Of a stretch of DNA of 64,000 nt, positions 49,633 through 61,281 are shown piece after piece. A model generated the notes under the pieces. The model saw only the letters and a program-made list of their open reading frames with translations. It was not told where the DNA came from and made no database searches. How positions within the stretch are numbered: position 1 is the stretch's first letter; each line of letters begins with the position of its first letter. The stretch comes from Magnaporthiopsis rhizophila (taxonomy: Eukaryota; Ascomycota; Sordariomycetes; Magnaporthales; Magnaporthaceae): positions 314,722 to 378,721 of the forward strand of contig PYSS01000004.1 in the NCBI GenBank assembly GCA_003049465.1, in the 5' to 3' direction. A program made the translations under genes and the position numbers.

Positions 49633-50415
49633 GCTTGGTTTTCAAAACATATCAAACAAGGCAAGGTTGGGAATGGGTGGCAAGAGGGGGATGGTACAGA
49701 GGCAAGCCGATGGCAACGGATGAGAAACAAAGAAGACGGCGAGAATTTTGCAGTATTCAGGCAGAGAGATAGCGACAGGTGCCAAACCGAAGAAATGTAT
49801 TTTCAAAAGCCAGGTTGGTGGTTGCGGCGAGGTTCAGGAATGTTGTGAGTGGAGGAGGACGACCTCGAGCGGGTGTTTAGGATTGGAGAGTCCACAATTC
49901 AAGTGTATTTCCGCTCCACAAGTTCAGACGGTTGCTCAACATATCAAGCTCAAGTCCCTGAGCTGACGGCTAGGGTAGAGTGAGGAGGATATGAACCGAC
50001 AACGAGATATAAAATAAAGTGGAGCAAGGGGTACCTGTCCTTTTGGTCGTGATTCTCCGTTGAATCCAGCCAAAGGACTCCCCACAGCGGCTTGGAGCCA
50101 CGGCGAACCTGATCCCGCTGGGCCAAGAACAGATTTTGTTTTCTTTTCTTTTCATTCAGAGTCGAAATCGCTACGCCGACCTGATCGGCCAGTCTCTTCG
50201 CCAACTAGCAAAAATGGTGGGTAGTACAAACACAAGGAAATGTGATATAGCTCACTGGCTCTCGGCTTTTATCCCTGCCCATGCCCCTGCCCTTTTTCAT
50301 GTACTTTTGATATATCCCATCTGCCCCCTTTTTTTCATCCTCTTGGGATTCTATTGGGGAAATTCTTTTTGGCACAGATCATCGGCGGAACGCGACAGTC
50401 TTCCAAAAGCTGTAA
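49633..50415. other. Intergenic between the CxxC-motif gene and STT3
   Basis: About 780 bp; both genes are on the minus strand. AT-richer at 49750-50400. No gene or RNA recognised. Confidence 0.5.
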
Positions 50416-53013
50416 TCAGTCCAACCTCAAAAGGCGGGCGCCCTTCCTCTTAAGAACCTTCTTCTTCTTGTGCCCACGCTCAAACGCGGCAGCCGCAGCA
50501 TGGTCACGACCGAAGTTGTCGAGGTCCTTGACCTTGTAGATGCGGATGATCCAGTTCTCGCTCGTGAACGCCTCCTCAAGCGTGTTGAGGGTCGGCCCGA
50601 CGTCGGGCAGACGAGAGCCACGAACACGGTCCTGCGCCTGTCCGGGAGGGAAGAGGCTGTTGTAGTTGTAGTACGACATCTTGTACCTGTCAGGGGGTCA
50701 GCAAAACGAACCATGTCTCGAGACATTGCGAAGGGGGAAGGGGGCTCACATTAGGCTGTTCTTCATAGTATCCGTGGCCTCGCCGTCGACGCGGTACTCG
50801 CCACGGCTGGTGAAGAACTCCCGCTCCTTGACTTCCTCGGGCCAGATGCCCTCGGCAATGCGGACCATCCAGAGGAACTTGTTGATGTCGTCGCCTGAGT
50901 AGCCCAGGAGACCTCCAAACACAACGAGGACGTAGTCCACCTCGTGCTGGCGCATGATGGGGTAGCTGACCTCCTCGCGCGAGCTCATGGCCTTGCCGAC
51001 GGTCGCGATGTGCGTGTTGTTCCATGTGTTGTTGTCGACCAGCGTGGGGCGGTCGGCCATGCCACCGATCTGGTAGCCGTAGTCCCACCACGACATGATC
51101 TTGGCATCCTCCTTCGTGTTCTGTCGCAGCCACTGGTACGCCTCGCGATAGTCGTCGATGATGTGCTGGCTGCCGTCCGGCATCCTACTGGCTAGCACAA
51201 CTGAAGGCGACGAGTATGCGTTGGAAGTGACCCATGTGCAGTGCATGACGAACAGGAGCAAATACACAGTCATAGCAAGAGTAATAAGCGCCTTGGACAC
51301 GGTGCTGTAGACGCCGACGACGGGCTTCATGGTCGACCTCAGGCCGCCCTTCTTGGCAGCCTTCTTGGACGACTCGTCGGAGCCCTCGTCAGTGCCCGAG
51401 GCCGTGGCGTCGGGCGTCTTGAGAGACATGAACGAGTCCAGTATCTGCGAAGCCGCCATGGCGGCCGCGACGCAAACCACAGGGGTCAGGGTGAGCATAA
51501 GACGGACCATGACTCCGGCAAAGTAGCTGCCGAAGAGAGCATAGACGACGATGAAGACGTGCTCGTCACGGAGGTTCTGGAAGCAGAGGTAGACACCTGC
51601 TGGGAACAGCCAGATCAGGAAGTTCAGGTCAAAGAAGAATGCAGGCCAGGCGGTGGGCTGGTGCTCCGAGACGGACGCAATGATGGGAATGTGGATCTTG
51701 GCGTATCCAGTATCCCAAAGCGAGTAGAAGCGGCCACCCCAGGGAGCAATGTATCCGGCCGTGGTGGCGACCACAAGTCCCATCAGGGCAACGGCGAAGA
51801 CGGCGGCCGAGAAGATGACCAGGAAGGTACGGAACTGGCGGCCAGGGATGGCGGCCCGGACGTAGTCCAGGAAGCCCATCAGCTGGAGGAAGCCAAAAAT
51901 TCCTGCAGAAGTGTACCAAAGTGCTCGTCAATATACCGGGGGAGCCTCGGTGAGCGAAAGAGAGAGAGAGAAATAAGCCAAAGGTCGGCACGACGTACCC
52001 AATGCCGGCATGTGCTCGCTCGTCTTTATCGGCAAGAACCCAACAAAAGGAATCTGCATGCTAGCCAGAGTTCCGAGGGCGTACCAAGTGGTGTACGAAA
52101 CGTAGAGGCGGGTGCTGTACCGCCCCATGCAGATCAGGACAAAGGAGTGCAGAGGCAGCAGGCAGGTGATGAAGGCGTAGCCGCCCCACGAGGCCACCAT
52201 GTAGCCGTAAAACAGGGCGCAGAGGGCGCCCCAGAGCATGGAGCCGAGCTTGAGGGCCTTGATCCAGAGATAGAAGGTAAAGACCAGCAGGAAGATGGCG
52301 ATGGCCTCGTTGTCGTAGCTGCCGGCGACTGAGCGCGAGATGTAGCCGGGGGCGATGCCCATGAAGGCGGCGGCGAGGAGGCCGGCCGACGAGTTGGTCG
52401 TCATCTCGTTGGTCAGCAGGTAGGCGGAGAAGGCGGTCAGGCCCGAGAAGACGGGCGCGAGCATGACGCAGACATTCCGGATGTCGACGGGCACCGAGAG
52501 CACGCGCAGGGCGTGCCAGATGGCGCCGCTCGTCACCATCAGGCCGGGGTACAGGGTGCCGCCCGTGACGCGGCCCAGCGGGTGCCAGGTGCGGTCATCG
52601 AACCAGTCCCAAAAGTCGTAGAAGCCATTGGCGACCAGGTATTTTGTTGCTCTGAAGTTGAACCACGGGTCGACTGTGGATGCGGCGTGATTAGCGTCTG
52701 AGGTGCGCGGTGCGCGGTGCGGCAGGAGAAAGCAAGCGGAGGAGGAGGAGGACAAGCTGCAGAGAGGGGCCAACTAACACTCGTGGATAATACTCTCGAA
52801 ACCTAACGTGGGAGAATTCGAGGAATTGGTCAGTCAAACCGTCTTGGGAGCGGTCATGAAGCACATCGCAAGGACTTTCGCAGACTCACGAATGACAGAA
52901 AACAGGCGACTGGAAATAGCAGCGCCGGCGATCAGGAAGAGAATGATAACTCGCAGCAGGGTCCGGATGCTCTCGCCCTTGCTGCCAAAGATGTCCAGGG
53001 TTCCGGCCGACAT
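50416..53013 (-). CDS. STT3: Oligosaccharyltransferase catalytic subunit STT3
   Basis: Five exons: 52890-53013, 52779-52802 (24 nt), 51999-52673, 50750-51902 and 50416-50686, exactly 749 codons (748 aa). The start is MSAGTLDIFGSKGESIRTLL. The 24-nt exon encodes RFESIIHEF, so the first catalytic acidic motif (HEFDPWFNFRATKYLV) is assembled across two introns. About a dozen hydrophobic helices follow. The catalytic WWDYGYQIGG signature is at residues 546-550 (51076-51090), with DNNTWNNTHIA after it, and the SVSEHQPT loop lies upstream in the same exon. The C-terminus (YKMSYYNYNSLF ... FERGHKKKKVLKRKG) is basic and cytosolic in the family. STT3 transfers the dolichol-linked glycan to Asn-X-Ser/Thr in the ER lumen and is essential. 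Confidence 0.96.
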
Positions 53014-53905
53014 CGTGGCCCTCCGCAGTCGCGTCGAGTTCCTCTGGTCCGTTGGGGCGTCGTCGTCCTGTCCAGAGGCCGGGTGGTGGGGTGAGGTTGT
53101 TGTGGTGCTGCTGCGAGGCTCTCGCAGCTTGTGTGAAGCTGGAGAGGACACTTTGGAGCTCCGCCCTGGCCGAATTGACACGCATCAGGAGCTACAGGGT
53201 GTCAAGGTCCTCACTCGCTGCGTGTCGTCAGTGCCGGGTGGGTCCAGTCGCACGCGAATTGAATTGCGCCGTGCACGGGCCACATAGTCTATTCAATATA
53301 TTCCATGTGTTCCTTGCTCGTGCCCAGGCTGCAACGGATATCTTCAGCGGCTCTATAAATAGTTGTAGGTGTGCCTGGGCACCTACTTAGATTGTAGACC
53401 GCCCGCTAAATGAAGGGAAGCATATCTACCTCGGTAGATATTGGGTCCGCTCGTTTCATTTATAAGAGAGTAAGGTATCCCATAGGCCACCTTTTTTTGT
53501 CCCTAGCCCTCCTCCAACACGAACCGACACGGGTGCATGTGACATCGTCGTCTGCTGCCTGTTGGAAGCCCGCACACAAATAGCCGTCTAAGTTTTGTAT
53601 TGTACACATTTACAGTGCGTCGAAGAACAATAACTAAAGAAACTTGTCTATGCTGCGTCGACGTCGATACCCACGAGCCCAGAGAATCATACCAACCGAC
53701 TTCTCCGCGCAAGAGGGATAAGTCGTTGTAGCCCGCCTTTTATGGCTGGGCTGTACGGCGCGCGTCATCTTGCTGGCCGCGCTGTCGGCAGCCGTGGCCT
53801 CGAATTCGGATCTCGTCACCCTCGTCGCCCTGCCCGGACCCCATCAGGGCCAAGGGCCCTATAAATTTCCCCTCGTTTAAGCCGCCGCCGGCACTGCAAC
53901 CGTTA
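53014..53905. other. Intergenic between STT3 and ATP synthase subunit e
   Basis: About 890 bp. Upstream of the STT3 ATG the frame is open to about 53181 without a convincing ATG, so it is leader. AT-rich sequence with TACCTCGGTAGATA-type short repeats lies at 53400-53480. No gene. Confidence 0.5.
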
Positions 53906-54484
53906 TTAAGGGTTCTTTTGGAACACGTCTTTGAGGTACGCCTCCAGGTCAAACTTGGGGTCGTTGAAATCGACGTTCACTACGGCAGGGGCATCCGTGT
54001 TAGCCGTGGTTTCCAGTGCCTGCATGTGGACACGGCCGCGGGGACTGCTCACCAGAGCTCGATGCAGCTGCTGCCGCGGGGTTCGACTTTTTGGCGAACT
54101 CTGCCTTGGCCTGTTCTATTAAGCGCTGCTTGTGCTCGTACTCGTGACGTGCCGCCGCAGCCTTCTGAGTTGACGTGATCTTCCTCTGGTGGGAGAAGCC
54201 GTAGACAACGCCCAGCCCTAGCGCCGTGTACCGAAGGACCTGCGGGATTATCGCTCGATCAGCAAAGGGTTCCAGGCCCTGAGACTTCCATGTGCCCCTC
54301 GTGCTCGCGTTTTCTTCGGCCAGATAGAACGCGTAGTCCGGCAAGGGCTCGTTGGGGACGACGTGGTCGGGCGGCCATGGCTAAGCCAATGCTGGACCGT
54401 CGGAGGAGCTCGCGTGCGAGGGGTTGAAAAATGGACAGGACACGGTCTGTTCTGCGACAAACGACATACGTTGGTAGTAGACAT
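53906..54484 (-). CDS. TIM11: Mitochondrial F1Fo-ATP synthase subunit e
   Basis: Three exons: 54470-54484 (15 nt, MSTTN), 54053-54239 and 53906-53979, 92 codons (91 aa). The joined start MSTTNVLRYTALGLGVVYGF matches the family N-terminus: a single transmembrane helix with a GVVYG (GxxxG) dimer motif. A basic, coiled-coil-like segment follows (KAAAARHEYEHKQRLIEQAK), and the last exon gives VNVDFNDPKFDLEAYLKDVF. Intron 2 (53980-54052) has a CTAAC branch site about 20 nt before gtag. Subunit e sits in the inner membrane and stabilises ATP synthase dimers and cristae. Intron 1 (230 nt) contains an in-frame open stretch of about 47 codons before the exon, so a longer form is possible. Confidence 0.88.
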
Positions 54485-55208
54485 GGTGACGCCCAAACTG
54501 ATCGCGACGGAGGATGGGAGATGCAGAGCTCGGTGCGTCGGACGTCAATTGGCGTCAATTGGCCCTGGCAGCGATCGAGGTTCGATTTATGGTGGAGGTG
54601 CAAATGTTATCTATCGTACGGTCGGGATTTTTCGCCAGCCAGCAAAACCTGCGTAAGGAGCTCCAGCCCAGCAAAGCTCTAGAACTCGTGGCTGTCAGCG
54701 TCAATGTGGGTCCGGATGTGGCTCAGCAGTTGGCATGGCAAACGGCTGAACCGCGAACGTGACACAGCACCTGACCTAAGACTCAAAATGCCACCAGGCC
54801 CAGACTTCCACCCTTGTCGGCACTGGCGGACTCGACCCACCTGTCGAGGAACGGCAGCCCCAGCGGCATTCAAGTGTCATTGTGATGGAAATGCTTGGCT
54901 CAGGAGCGAAGACCAACTTCGTCAGAGCCAAACAAAAGCTGCCTCCATCTCACACATCAGGATAACGCACCAAAGGGAATAAACATTACCCTTTCCATAT
55001 CCTTTTTTAAATTTTTTTCTTTTTTTGGCGTCTGCGAAGTCCTGGTCATCCCGCTCTCCAACACTGCTCGCTAGGCGGCCCAAGTTGCCGAAGCAAGCGT
55101 CGCCCCCACGAGCCCGCCCCTGCAAACCGACAGCACGCTCGACGGACCGAACCGCACATCTCAAACACGCGATTGCACCGGCGATGAAGCCATTTCCGCC
55201 CCGGCAAA
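54485..55208. promoter_or_regulatory. Divergent promoter region of ATP synthase subunit e and dynein intermediate chain
   Basis: About 720 bp between two start codons facing apart. A T-rich patch at 55003-55025 precedes the dynein leader. No specific regulatory element assigned. Confidence 0.45.
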
Positions 55209-57394
55209 ATGCAACAACGACGCGATGAGATCCTTGCCAAGAAAGCAAAGCTCGCCGAGCTCAAGGAGAAGAGGAGGGCACGGACAGAACAGGCCTCCAG
55301 CCGTACGAGCATCGGGATCGCTACGACTAGTGATGTACTTGATCCCTTACAGCATCTGCATCTGAGGGTGGCAAGGTGGCGGCGGTGCCGTGCCGTATGC
55401 GGCGCCTTTGGCTGACCGAAGAACGATAGCACGCCATCCCGCCCCTGCACAATTCCGGTCGCGAACGCGAAGACCTCGACCTCTTCATCAAATGTCTGGT
55501 AGGAGACCGCCCGTCGTCAACGACCACCGGCGGCGCCGCCTCGCCGGGCCCGCGCGGCAGCCGCCCTAATAGTGTCCTGAGCGCCGGCGAGCTCAGCAAC
55601 GAGAACTCGGACTATGCGACGCCCGGAAATGGCTCCACCGCCCACGCCCCGCTCCAGATACTCACCACCGTCCCCTTGACTACCATCTACGAGTGCCCGC
55701 CCTCTCCTGTCAAGGAGATCTTCTCATACAGCAAGGGCGTCCAGACCCAAGACGACTGGGCGCCCCCAACCACTCGCCCTCGGGCGCTTTCGGAGTCCGA
55801 GAGCGAAGACATCACGGCCTCGCCCAGCAAACGCCTGAGTCGTAGAGAGCGCGACAGGGAAGAAGAGCTGCGGGCCAATATCAGGAGGGAGCTGGAAGAG
55901 GAGCTCAAGGCCGCCCAGGAGCTCGCCACGGATGGCGTGCTGAAGCCGACCGCCCTGACCACAAACTACCCAGCAAGGTCGCTGACGAGTGAGGAGCTCA
56001 AGGCCGTTACGGCGTCGGAGGAGTTTGTCGACTTCGTTGACCGAGCAACCAAAGTGATCGAGAAGGCGTTGGACCAGGAGTATGACATTCTCACCGACTA
56101 CAAGTTGCAGGCACACAAGATCGACGACGAGGATGAGCAGGGCAACGTGGGCGGCAGGGGTCGTCGCAAGGTCAAGGAGGTACGGCAGTTCTTCGATAAC
56201 CGATGGTCCAAGAAGCGCATGATCACATCCATCGACTTCTCACCCAAATTCCCCGACCTCCTGCTAGCGTCGTACACCAAGAACCCTACCGCGCCTCACG
56301 ACCCCGACGGGATAGTCCAGGTCTGGAGCCTGAACCTGCACGACCGGCCCGAGTTTGTGTTCCACGCCCAGTCGGACATCCTGACAGCCAAATTCTCGCC
56401 GTTCCATCCGAACCTGATTGTTGGTGGGGCCTACAGCGGCCAGGTGCTCCTCTGGGACACGCGGGCGCGGGCAGCGCCTGTGCAGAAGACGCCGCTGACG
56501 GGGTACGGTCACTCGCACCCTGTTTACTCGGTTGATATTGTAGGCACGCAGAACGCCAACAATATCATCAGCTGCTCAACCGACGGCGCTGTTTTCGGCT
56601 GGACCGTCGACATGCTGGCCCAGCCACAGGAGACGCTGGCGTTGGCGGCGCCTCCGCCAGCCAAGACGGACGACCTGAGCCCCACGTGCATGGCATTCCC
56701 GCAGACCGACCCTACTTACTTCCTCGTTGGATCCGAAGAGGGCGTCATATTCCCTTGCCATCGCTATGACCGCGCTGGCGCCAAGGCAGGCGTGGACGCG
56801 CGCGTCAGCTATCGCGGTCACGCGGCGCCAATCATGTCGGTTGACTTCCACCCGGCTCGAGGGCCCATGGACCTCGGCGACCTGGTGCTGTCGAGCAGCC
56901 TAGACTGGAGCGTCAAATTGTGGAAGGTCCGGGCCCCAGCAGCGCTGAGCGGGGCTGCAGCGGCCGGGCTCGGCGGTCTGGGCGCCGCCGGCGACGGCGC
57001 GGTGTCACCACTCATGGAGTTTGTACGCGAAGATGTTGTCTACGACGCGGCGTGGTCGCCCATCAAGCCTGGGGTGTTCTCTCTCGTCGACGGGGCAGGC
57101 TGGCTCGAGCTTTGGGACCTAACGGTCGAGACGGAAGAGCCGGTGGCGCGCATAAGCCCGAGCCAGCGCAAGGATGGACGGGCCATACTGGCCAGCAGCC
57201 TCAACAAGGTAGCGTGGGAGCCGTCCGAGGGTCGGCGCCTCGCTGCCGGCGGCATTTCGGGCAACTTGACCGTGTTCGAGGTCGGGCCAGACTTGGGCGG
57301 CAAGGAGAACTTGCGCAGCGAGGAGTGGACCATGGTCAAGAAGCTGGTCAGCAGGCTCGAATCCAGCGGCGTCAACGGTGCTACTGCTGCTTGA
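55209..57394 (+). CDS. Cytoplasmic dynein intermediate chain
   Basis: Two exons: 55209-55334 and 55430-57394, 697 codons (696 aa). The intron ends at gatag|CAC with a CTGAC branch site; its donor (GAT|gtactt) is the best frame-keeping choice but not certain. The N-terminal helix MQQRRDEILAKKAKLAELKE matches the segment that binds dynactin p150 in this family. REREDLDLFIKCLVG and SYSKGVQTQDDW follow; the latter resembles light-chain-binding sites. Then comes a charged helix and KEVRQFFDNRWSKKRMITSIDFSP, which starts a WD40 propeller (about residues 240-670) with LLWDTRARAAP, SCSTDGAVFGW, SSSLDWSVKLWKV and LELWDL. It is the orthologue type of Aspergillus NudI, linking dynein heavy chain to cargo and dynactin for nuclear migration and vesicle transport. 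Confidence 0.92.
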
Positions 57395-57879
57395 TCGTCA
57401 TTGTCTGCCATCCACACGATCCCTCTGCTTCCCATTTGTATTGCACATCAACCACATGTGGGGAATTAGCCAACCCCTCTCTTTGTTTTATCCTCTCTAC
57501 ACTTCTGCCCTCTATTGCGGAAACTGTGAGGATGCATCTTGTCATGAAAGAGTTCTTGCAACATTTCCAGACAGACTTCTATACCCCAATTTTGATCCGC
57601 TCGATTGACACCAAAGCCATCACATCGCAGACCCTTTTCCGTACCTCAACTTTGCCCAGCCTTGCCTTGTGATCTTGGCACTCCCTTTGCAGCCTTGGCA
57701 GCTGAGTAGTCGTAATCCTAACTCTCCCCTAGACATTGGAAATTGCGGGTTAACACACGCATCGTGGTCAGGCTTCAGGGGAAAGGCAATGCTACCTCTC
57801 AATACTGTCACCGGCACCGCCCTTGCGGCCATGATCCAAGTCCCTTGTCAATCTTCAGATATCCTACTAACACGCACTC
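57395..57879. other. Intergenic, 3' flank of the dynein gene
   Basis: About 480 bp, C/T-rich in the first part, no gene seen. Confidence 0.5.
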
Positions 57880-58207
57880 ACTTACTCCAGGCAAGACGTC
57901 CGGGTGCCCAGGCCACGGCCGTGACCCGAACTTCACCACCAGGCTCCACAGGGACTTCGCCAACTACCAGTCCCACGGACAGCCCAGGCGGTGCGACGTG
58001 GTCTCCAGCCGACGCGCAAGCAGACCGCGGCAAAGCTGCAGGAGATAGTGGCGGCGGATAAAGGATGAGCAAAACATTTCCCGAACCAAATCTCGGCCCG
58101 GCGTCCCACACGGATGAGGTTGTCGGGGCTCCCTCTATGGCCGGCAAGGATGGCGGTTCGCCGTGGACGACAGCCATCGAGCTGTCAGACGCCCCGGCGC
58201 GCGACTA
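57880..58207 (+). pseudogene. Coding-like relic with frame jumps
   Basis: After a possible acceptor (cttactccag at 57880-57893) the plus strand reads GRDPNFTTRLHRDFANYQ in one frame, then RKQTAAKLQEIVAADKG (about 58010-58063) in a second, then MSKTFPEPNLGPASHTDEVV through to APARD and a stop at 58207 in a third. Each piece is protein-like and short overlaps separate them, which fits a coding sequence broken by small indels. I do not recognise the family. A multi-exon gene with very short introns is less likely. Confidence 0.35.
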
Positions 58208-58598
58208 ACACACCGGACCTGTGCCCCGTCGAGGTGCGCGCGAGGCCAAGAGGTGCCGGACGATCTGCAAAACGCCTACACCTCCGAGTAAGACGGCAGC
58301 GAATACTCTTCGGGTTATTCCCCTAGCACTCGCCGAATCACAACTGCACATATCAGCCCACCCACAATGGATGTAAGGCTGTGGGAATGGATGCACATCG
58401 CCAAGGGGCTAGTAGCCGAGAGCCCTTTGGGGGCCAAGCTGTCTGCCCTTCTCCCATTCATATCAATCAGGGGCTTCCGAGACCTCCGCCCGGATCACCT
58501 CCCTGCCCACCTTTCACTTTATTACTTTGGCATGCGATTCCTGTCTTGCGAGCCATCGCCGTGACAACTCTTCTTTCCAGAACGCTATCACGGTGAAT
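58208..58598. other. Region between two relics, no supported gene
   Basis: A 65-codon frame at 58367-58564 begins with a real ATG but has no family signal; it may be part of the leader of the decayed surface-protein gene. Confidence 0.35.
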
Positions 58599-59763
58599 AT
58601 GGCTAGCACTCGCGTATCCGCACGGAGCCCCAGGGATGCCCCAGCGGGAGCATTGGCGACCGTATGGACGCCGCCCCTGGTCTGTTCCGCCATCAACTTC
58701 GGTCATTCTAGCCAGTACGAGTGTTATCCACCGGGCTTTTCCAGCTTGTACTAGCTTAACAACATGCCCGGATACTACTCACCCGCTATATGTCCCTCCG
58801 GAGTGAGCAATGCCCAGCCTCTACTACCTGACTACCTGTCTATCAACCTCCCTTGTTATTGATGTTATGTTGACAGTGTAAAAAATAATGTTGTCTACGT
58901 TGTCCCAGTTTATCTCAGCATGTGGTCGTTGGCACTCCTCACAAGGCCCAAGCCTACTACCCAGCGAATCCGCGATCCAATGTGCTCCCTCGTAAGTTCT
59001 AAGGGGGGCTGTGTTGGCTTTGAATTGTCATCCACAAAAAAACAAAAAAAAAACAGGAACAATTATGATGTTTCAAATGGAGCTGACCGTCGAACATTTG
59101 TTCTTTAAGGTAGCTTCACCTGCCGACAAGAGTCTGATCTTATCAGCTATGCCACCAGAAGAGTTCCTGGCACAACATTGGCAGGGCCCTTCAGCGACAG
59201 CGATCGCGCCATGATGATCCAGGTCCGCTGGCAGCCGTTCGATCCCTCCATCCTAGAAACCCACCCTCTTTCTCCTGCCGTCACTCTAGCGACAAAATCA
59301 GGAGACACCGGCACGCCGCCGGTCGACCGCCCGAACTGCTCGGACCCCACGGACACGCGCTCGGCGGGCACGCGTCGACGGCACCACCCCCATCCAATGG
59401 TCACGGAACCGGAAACGGAACCGGAAACCGGAACGGCGACAGCTCTGGGGGAGAGGGCCTCACGCCCGAGGTCGTAGCGGCCATCGCCGCCAGCACATCG
59501 CGCTCTGGCCGTGGCGCTTGCCTCGTGGCTCTTTATCAAGTATCGCCGGCGCGGGCTCGAGCTGCGGCGGGGGGCGGGTCGCGGACGCGGGCGGGGACCA
59601 GGGACATGCTCCGTTCTTCATGACCGGCAAGGCGGAGCTCCCGTCCGACACGGAGATGACCCCGAGACCGCCGCCAGAGGAGCTACCGGACCACATGGCG
59701 GCGCAGGCTCATACTCTATATCTTTACCCTTCCGAGATGGATGGCGAGGGTATAAGACGCTGA
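58599..59763 (+). pseudogene. Decayed single-pass membrane (cell-surface) protein gene
   Basis: Family-like segments appear in order but in changing frames. First, ATVWTPPLVCSAINFGH and CYPPGFSSLY, then an in-frame TAG (58752-58754), then LNNMPGYYSPAICPSG. Next, from about 59145, YATRRVPGTTLAG and MIQVRWQPFDPSILETHPLS. Then a Gly/Asn/Thr-rich linker and LTPEVVAAIAAS in another frame, ALAVALASWLFIKYRRRG (membrane helix plus stop-transfer) in a third, and a cytosolic tail HAPFFMTGKAELPSDTEM in a fourth segment ending at 59763. This order (Cys-rich PPGF/YSPxxCPSG ectodomain, RWQ-D-ETHPLSP segment, linker, helix, tail) fits a surface-protein type I recall from Sordariomycetes. The stop and at least two frame changes suggest a pseudogene, though undetected introns could explain part. 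Confidence 0.5.
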
Positions 59764-60822
59764 TGAGCCTGTGTCTTGGGCGACCCACCACAGGCATGTC
59801 CGTGCTATTTTTTGGGCTTGGGCAGAAGAAGCAAAGAAACGGGGAGAAAACATACGCAGGGATATGGGAAACAGACCGGTCGACCTAACGGGATATGTTC
59901 AGGTCGAGTGGGTTTATAATAAGCAGCATAACGAACGAAGCGCACGCACAGCAAGCAGCCATCTTTGAACGTAAATGCTTGAGCAAAGGGGGGGTTTCCC
60001 CCAGGGTATCTCCAACAGGGTATCTCCAACAACAACATGAAAGAAATGATGCGAGAAAAAAAAAACCACAAATCGACATCAAGGACGGAGAAAAGAAAAA
60101 ACCCCGACACGCCAAAAGCTCGACGCCAAGGGCAGCCAGCATGCTATTATGAATGTTTTGCCTTGCCATCCAGCTCTCGTGATGGGTCCCTGAGCGCAAA
60201 TGCCGGTAATGCAAGGGTGAAAACGCGCAGATGCAGGATGACAAAAGAGAGGTGGAAAAGGAAAAGAAAAGATGGAAAGGGGAGAAAGAAGGAAACAAAA
60301 AAAGAGCCGGGATTCCCACTGCCTTTGGCGCCAACTCCGTGGACAGCAGCCGAGCAGACGGACAGCCCGCACATCCCCGTTCCGGACCTCTCAAACGGCT
60401 CAACTCCCCATACCATACCCCTTCGTATTGGCCGTAATCACAGCAAACAGTGAAGAAGAAGAAGAAAAGAAAAAAAAAAAGGGACAGCCCATACAAAACA
60501 CACAAACCCTCCCCTGACGGCTACTCCCTTCTTTTCCAGCTTGCCCTTGCCCTCCTCGGGATCTCACCAATCATGACAGAAAAATGATTGGGTGTCCCCG
60601 AATGAAGGAGAAGGGCACCGTGGTGGGCAGCAACACTCCCCCAAAAGCTTCCAATGTGTTGTTGTGCATAAAAACTCTTTTTTCCTTTCGCCCCAGCACA
60701 AAGCGTTCTCCCAGCACAGGACGGGGAAAGAAGGAGAGAGAAGAAGAAGAAAAAGAAGACGTATGCAAAAAGCCGGCGCGTGTTGTAATATGTACAGATC
60801 AAAAGTAATTTGACTTTTTTTT

Positions 60823-60857
<35 letters not shown>

Positions 60858-61281
60858 GCAATACGCCGTCGTCCGGTCAATTTGGTGCAAATCGAGAGGT
60901 TCGTCGAGTTGGCGAGCGCATTTTGACATGTGCCTGCCATCCTTCTGCCTGACGCTAGAGGCTCGATCAAGGCTGTGATTTTTTTTTTGCCGAAAATGCA
61001 AAATAGAATAGAGGAAACCCGGCGCCGACGGATGAATGGATGGTATACAGTTTGGAATGGAATAGGATGGCATTACCTTCGGCCAGGCCTGGGAGCTGGT
61101 CCGTCGAGATAATAAAAAGAAATAAAAGAAAGAGAACAAAAAATGCATAAGAAGAGAGGCCAGCGAAAAAAAAAAAAAAAAAAAAAAACAGTCGACAGGC
61201 AGCGTCGTGATAGTCCTCGGAATCGACAGCTATGGGGAGCAAACGATGGCGACAACCGGCTGGGAGAGATGTCGCGAGGGG
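59764..61281. other. Intergenic, low-complexity, 3' flank of SET2
   Basis: About 1.5 kb. Holds a 14-bp direct repeat (GGGTATCTCCAACA, 60003-60030), several A-runs, a T-run followed by (CT)n at 60817-60854, and a 20-nt A-run at 61169-61188. No gene supported. Confidence 0.55.
60827..60854. repeat. (CT)14 microsatellite after a T-run
   Basis: About fourteen CT units directly after a run of 13 T. Same motif as the large tract at 11893-12659 but of ordinary size. Confidence 0.9.

Noticed and set aside
51241..52332. 363-codon plus-strand ORF opposite STT3
   Set aside because: Antisense shadow of STT3 exons; charged, repetitive composition typical of mirrored coding sequence.
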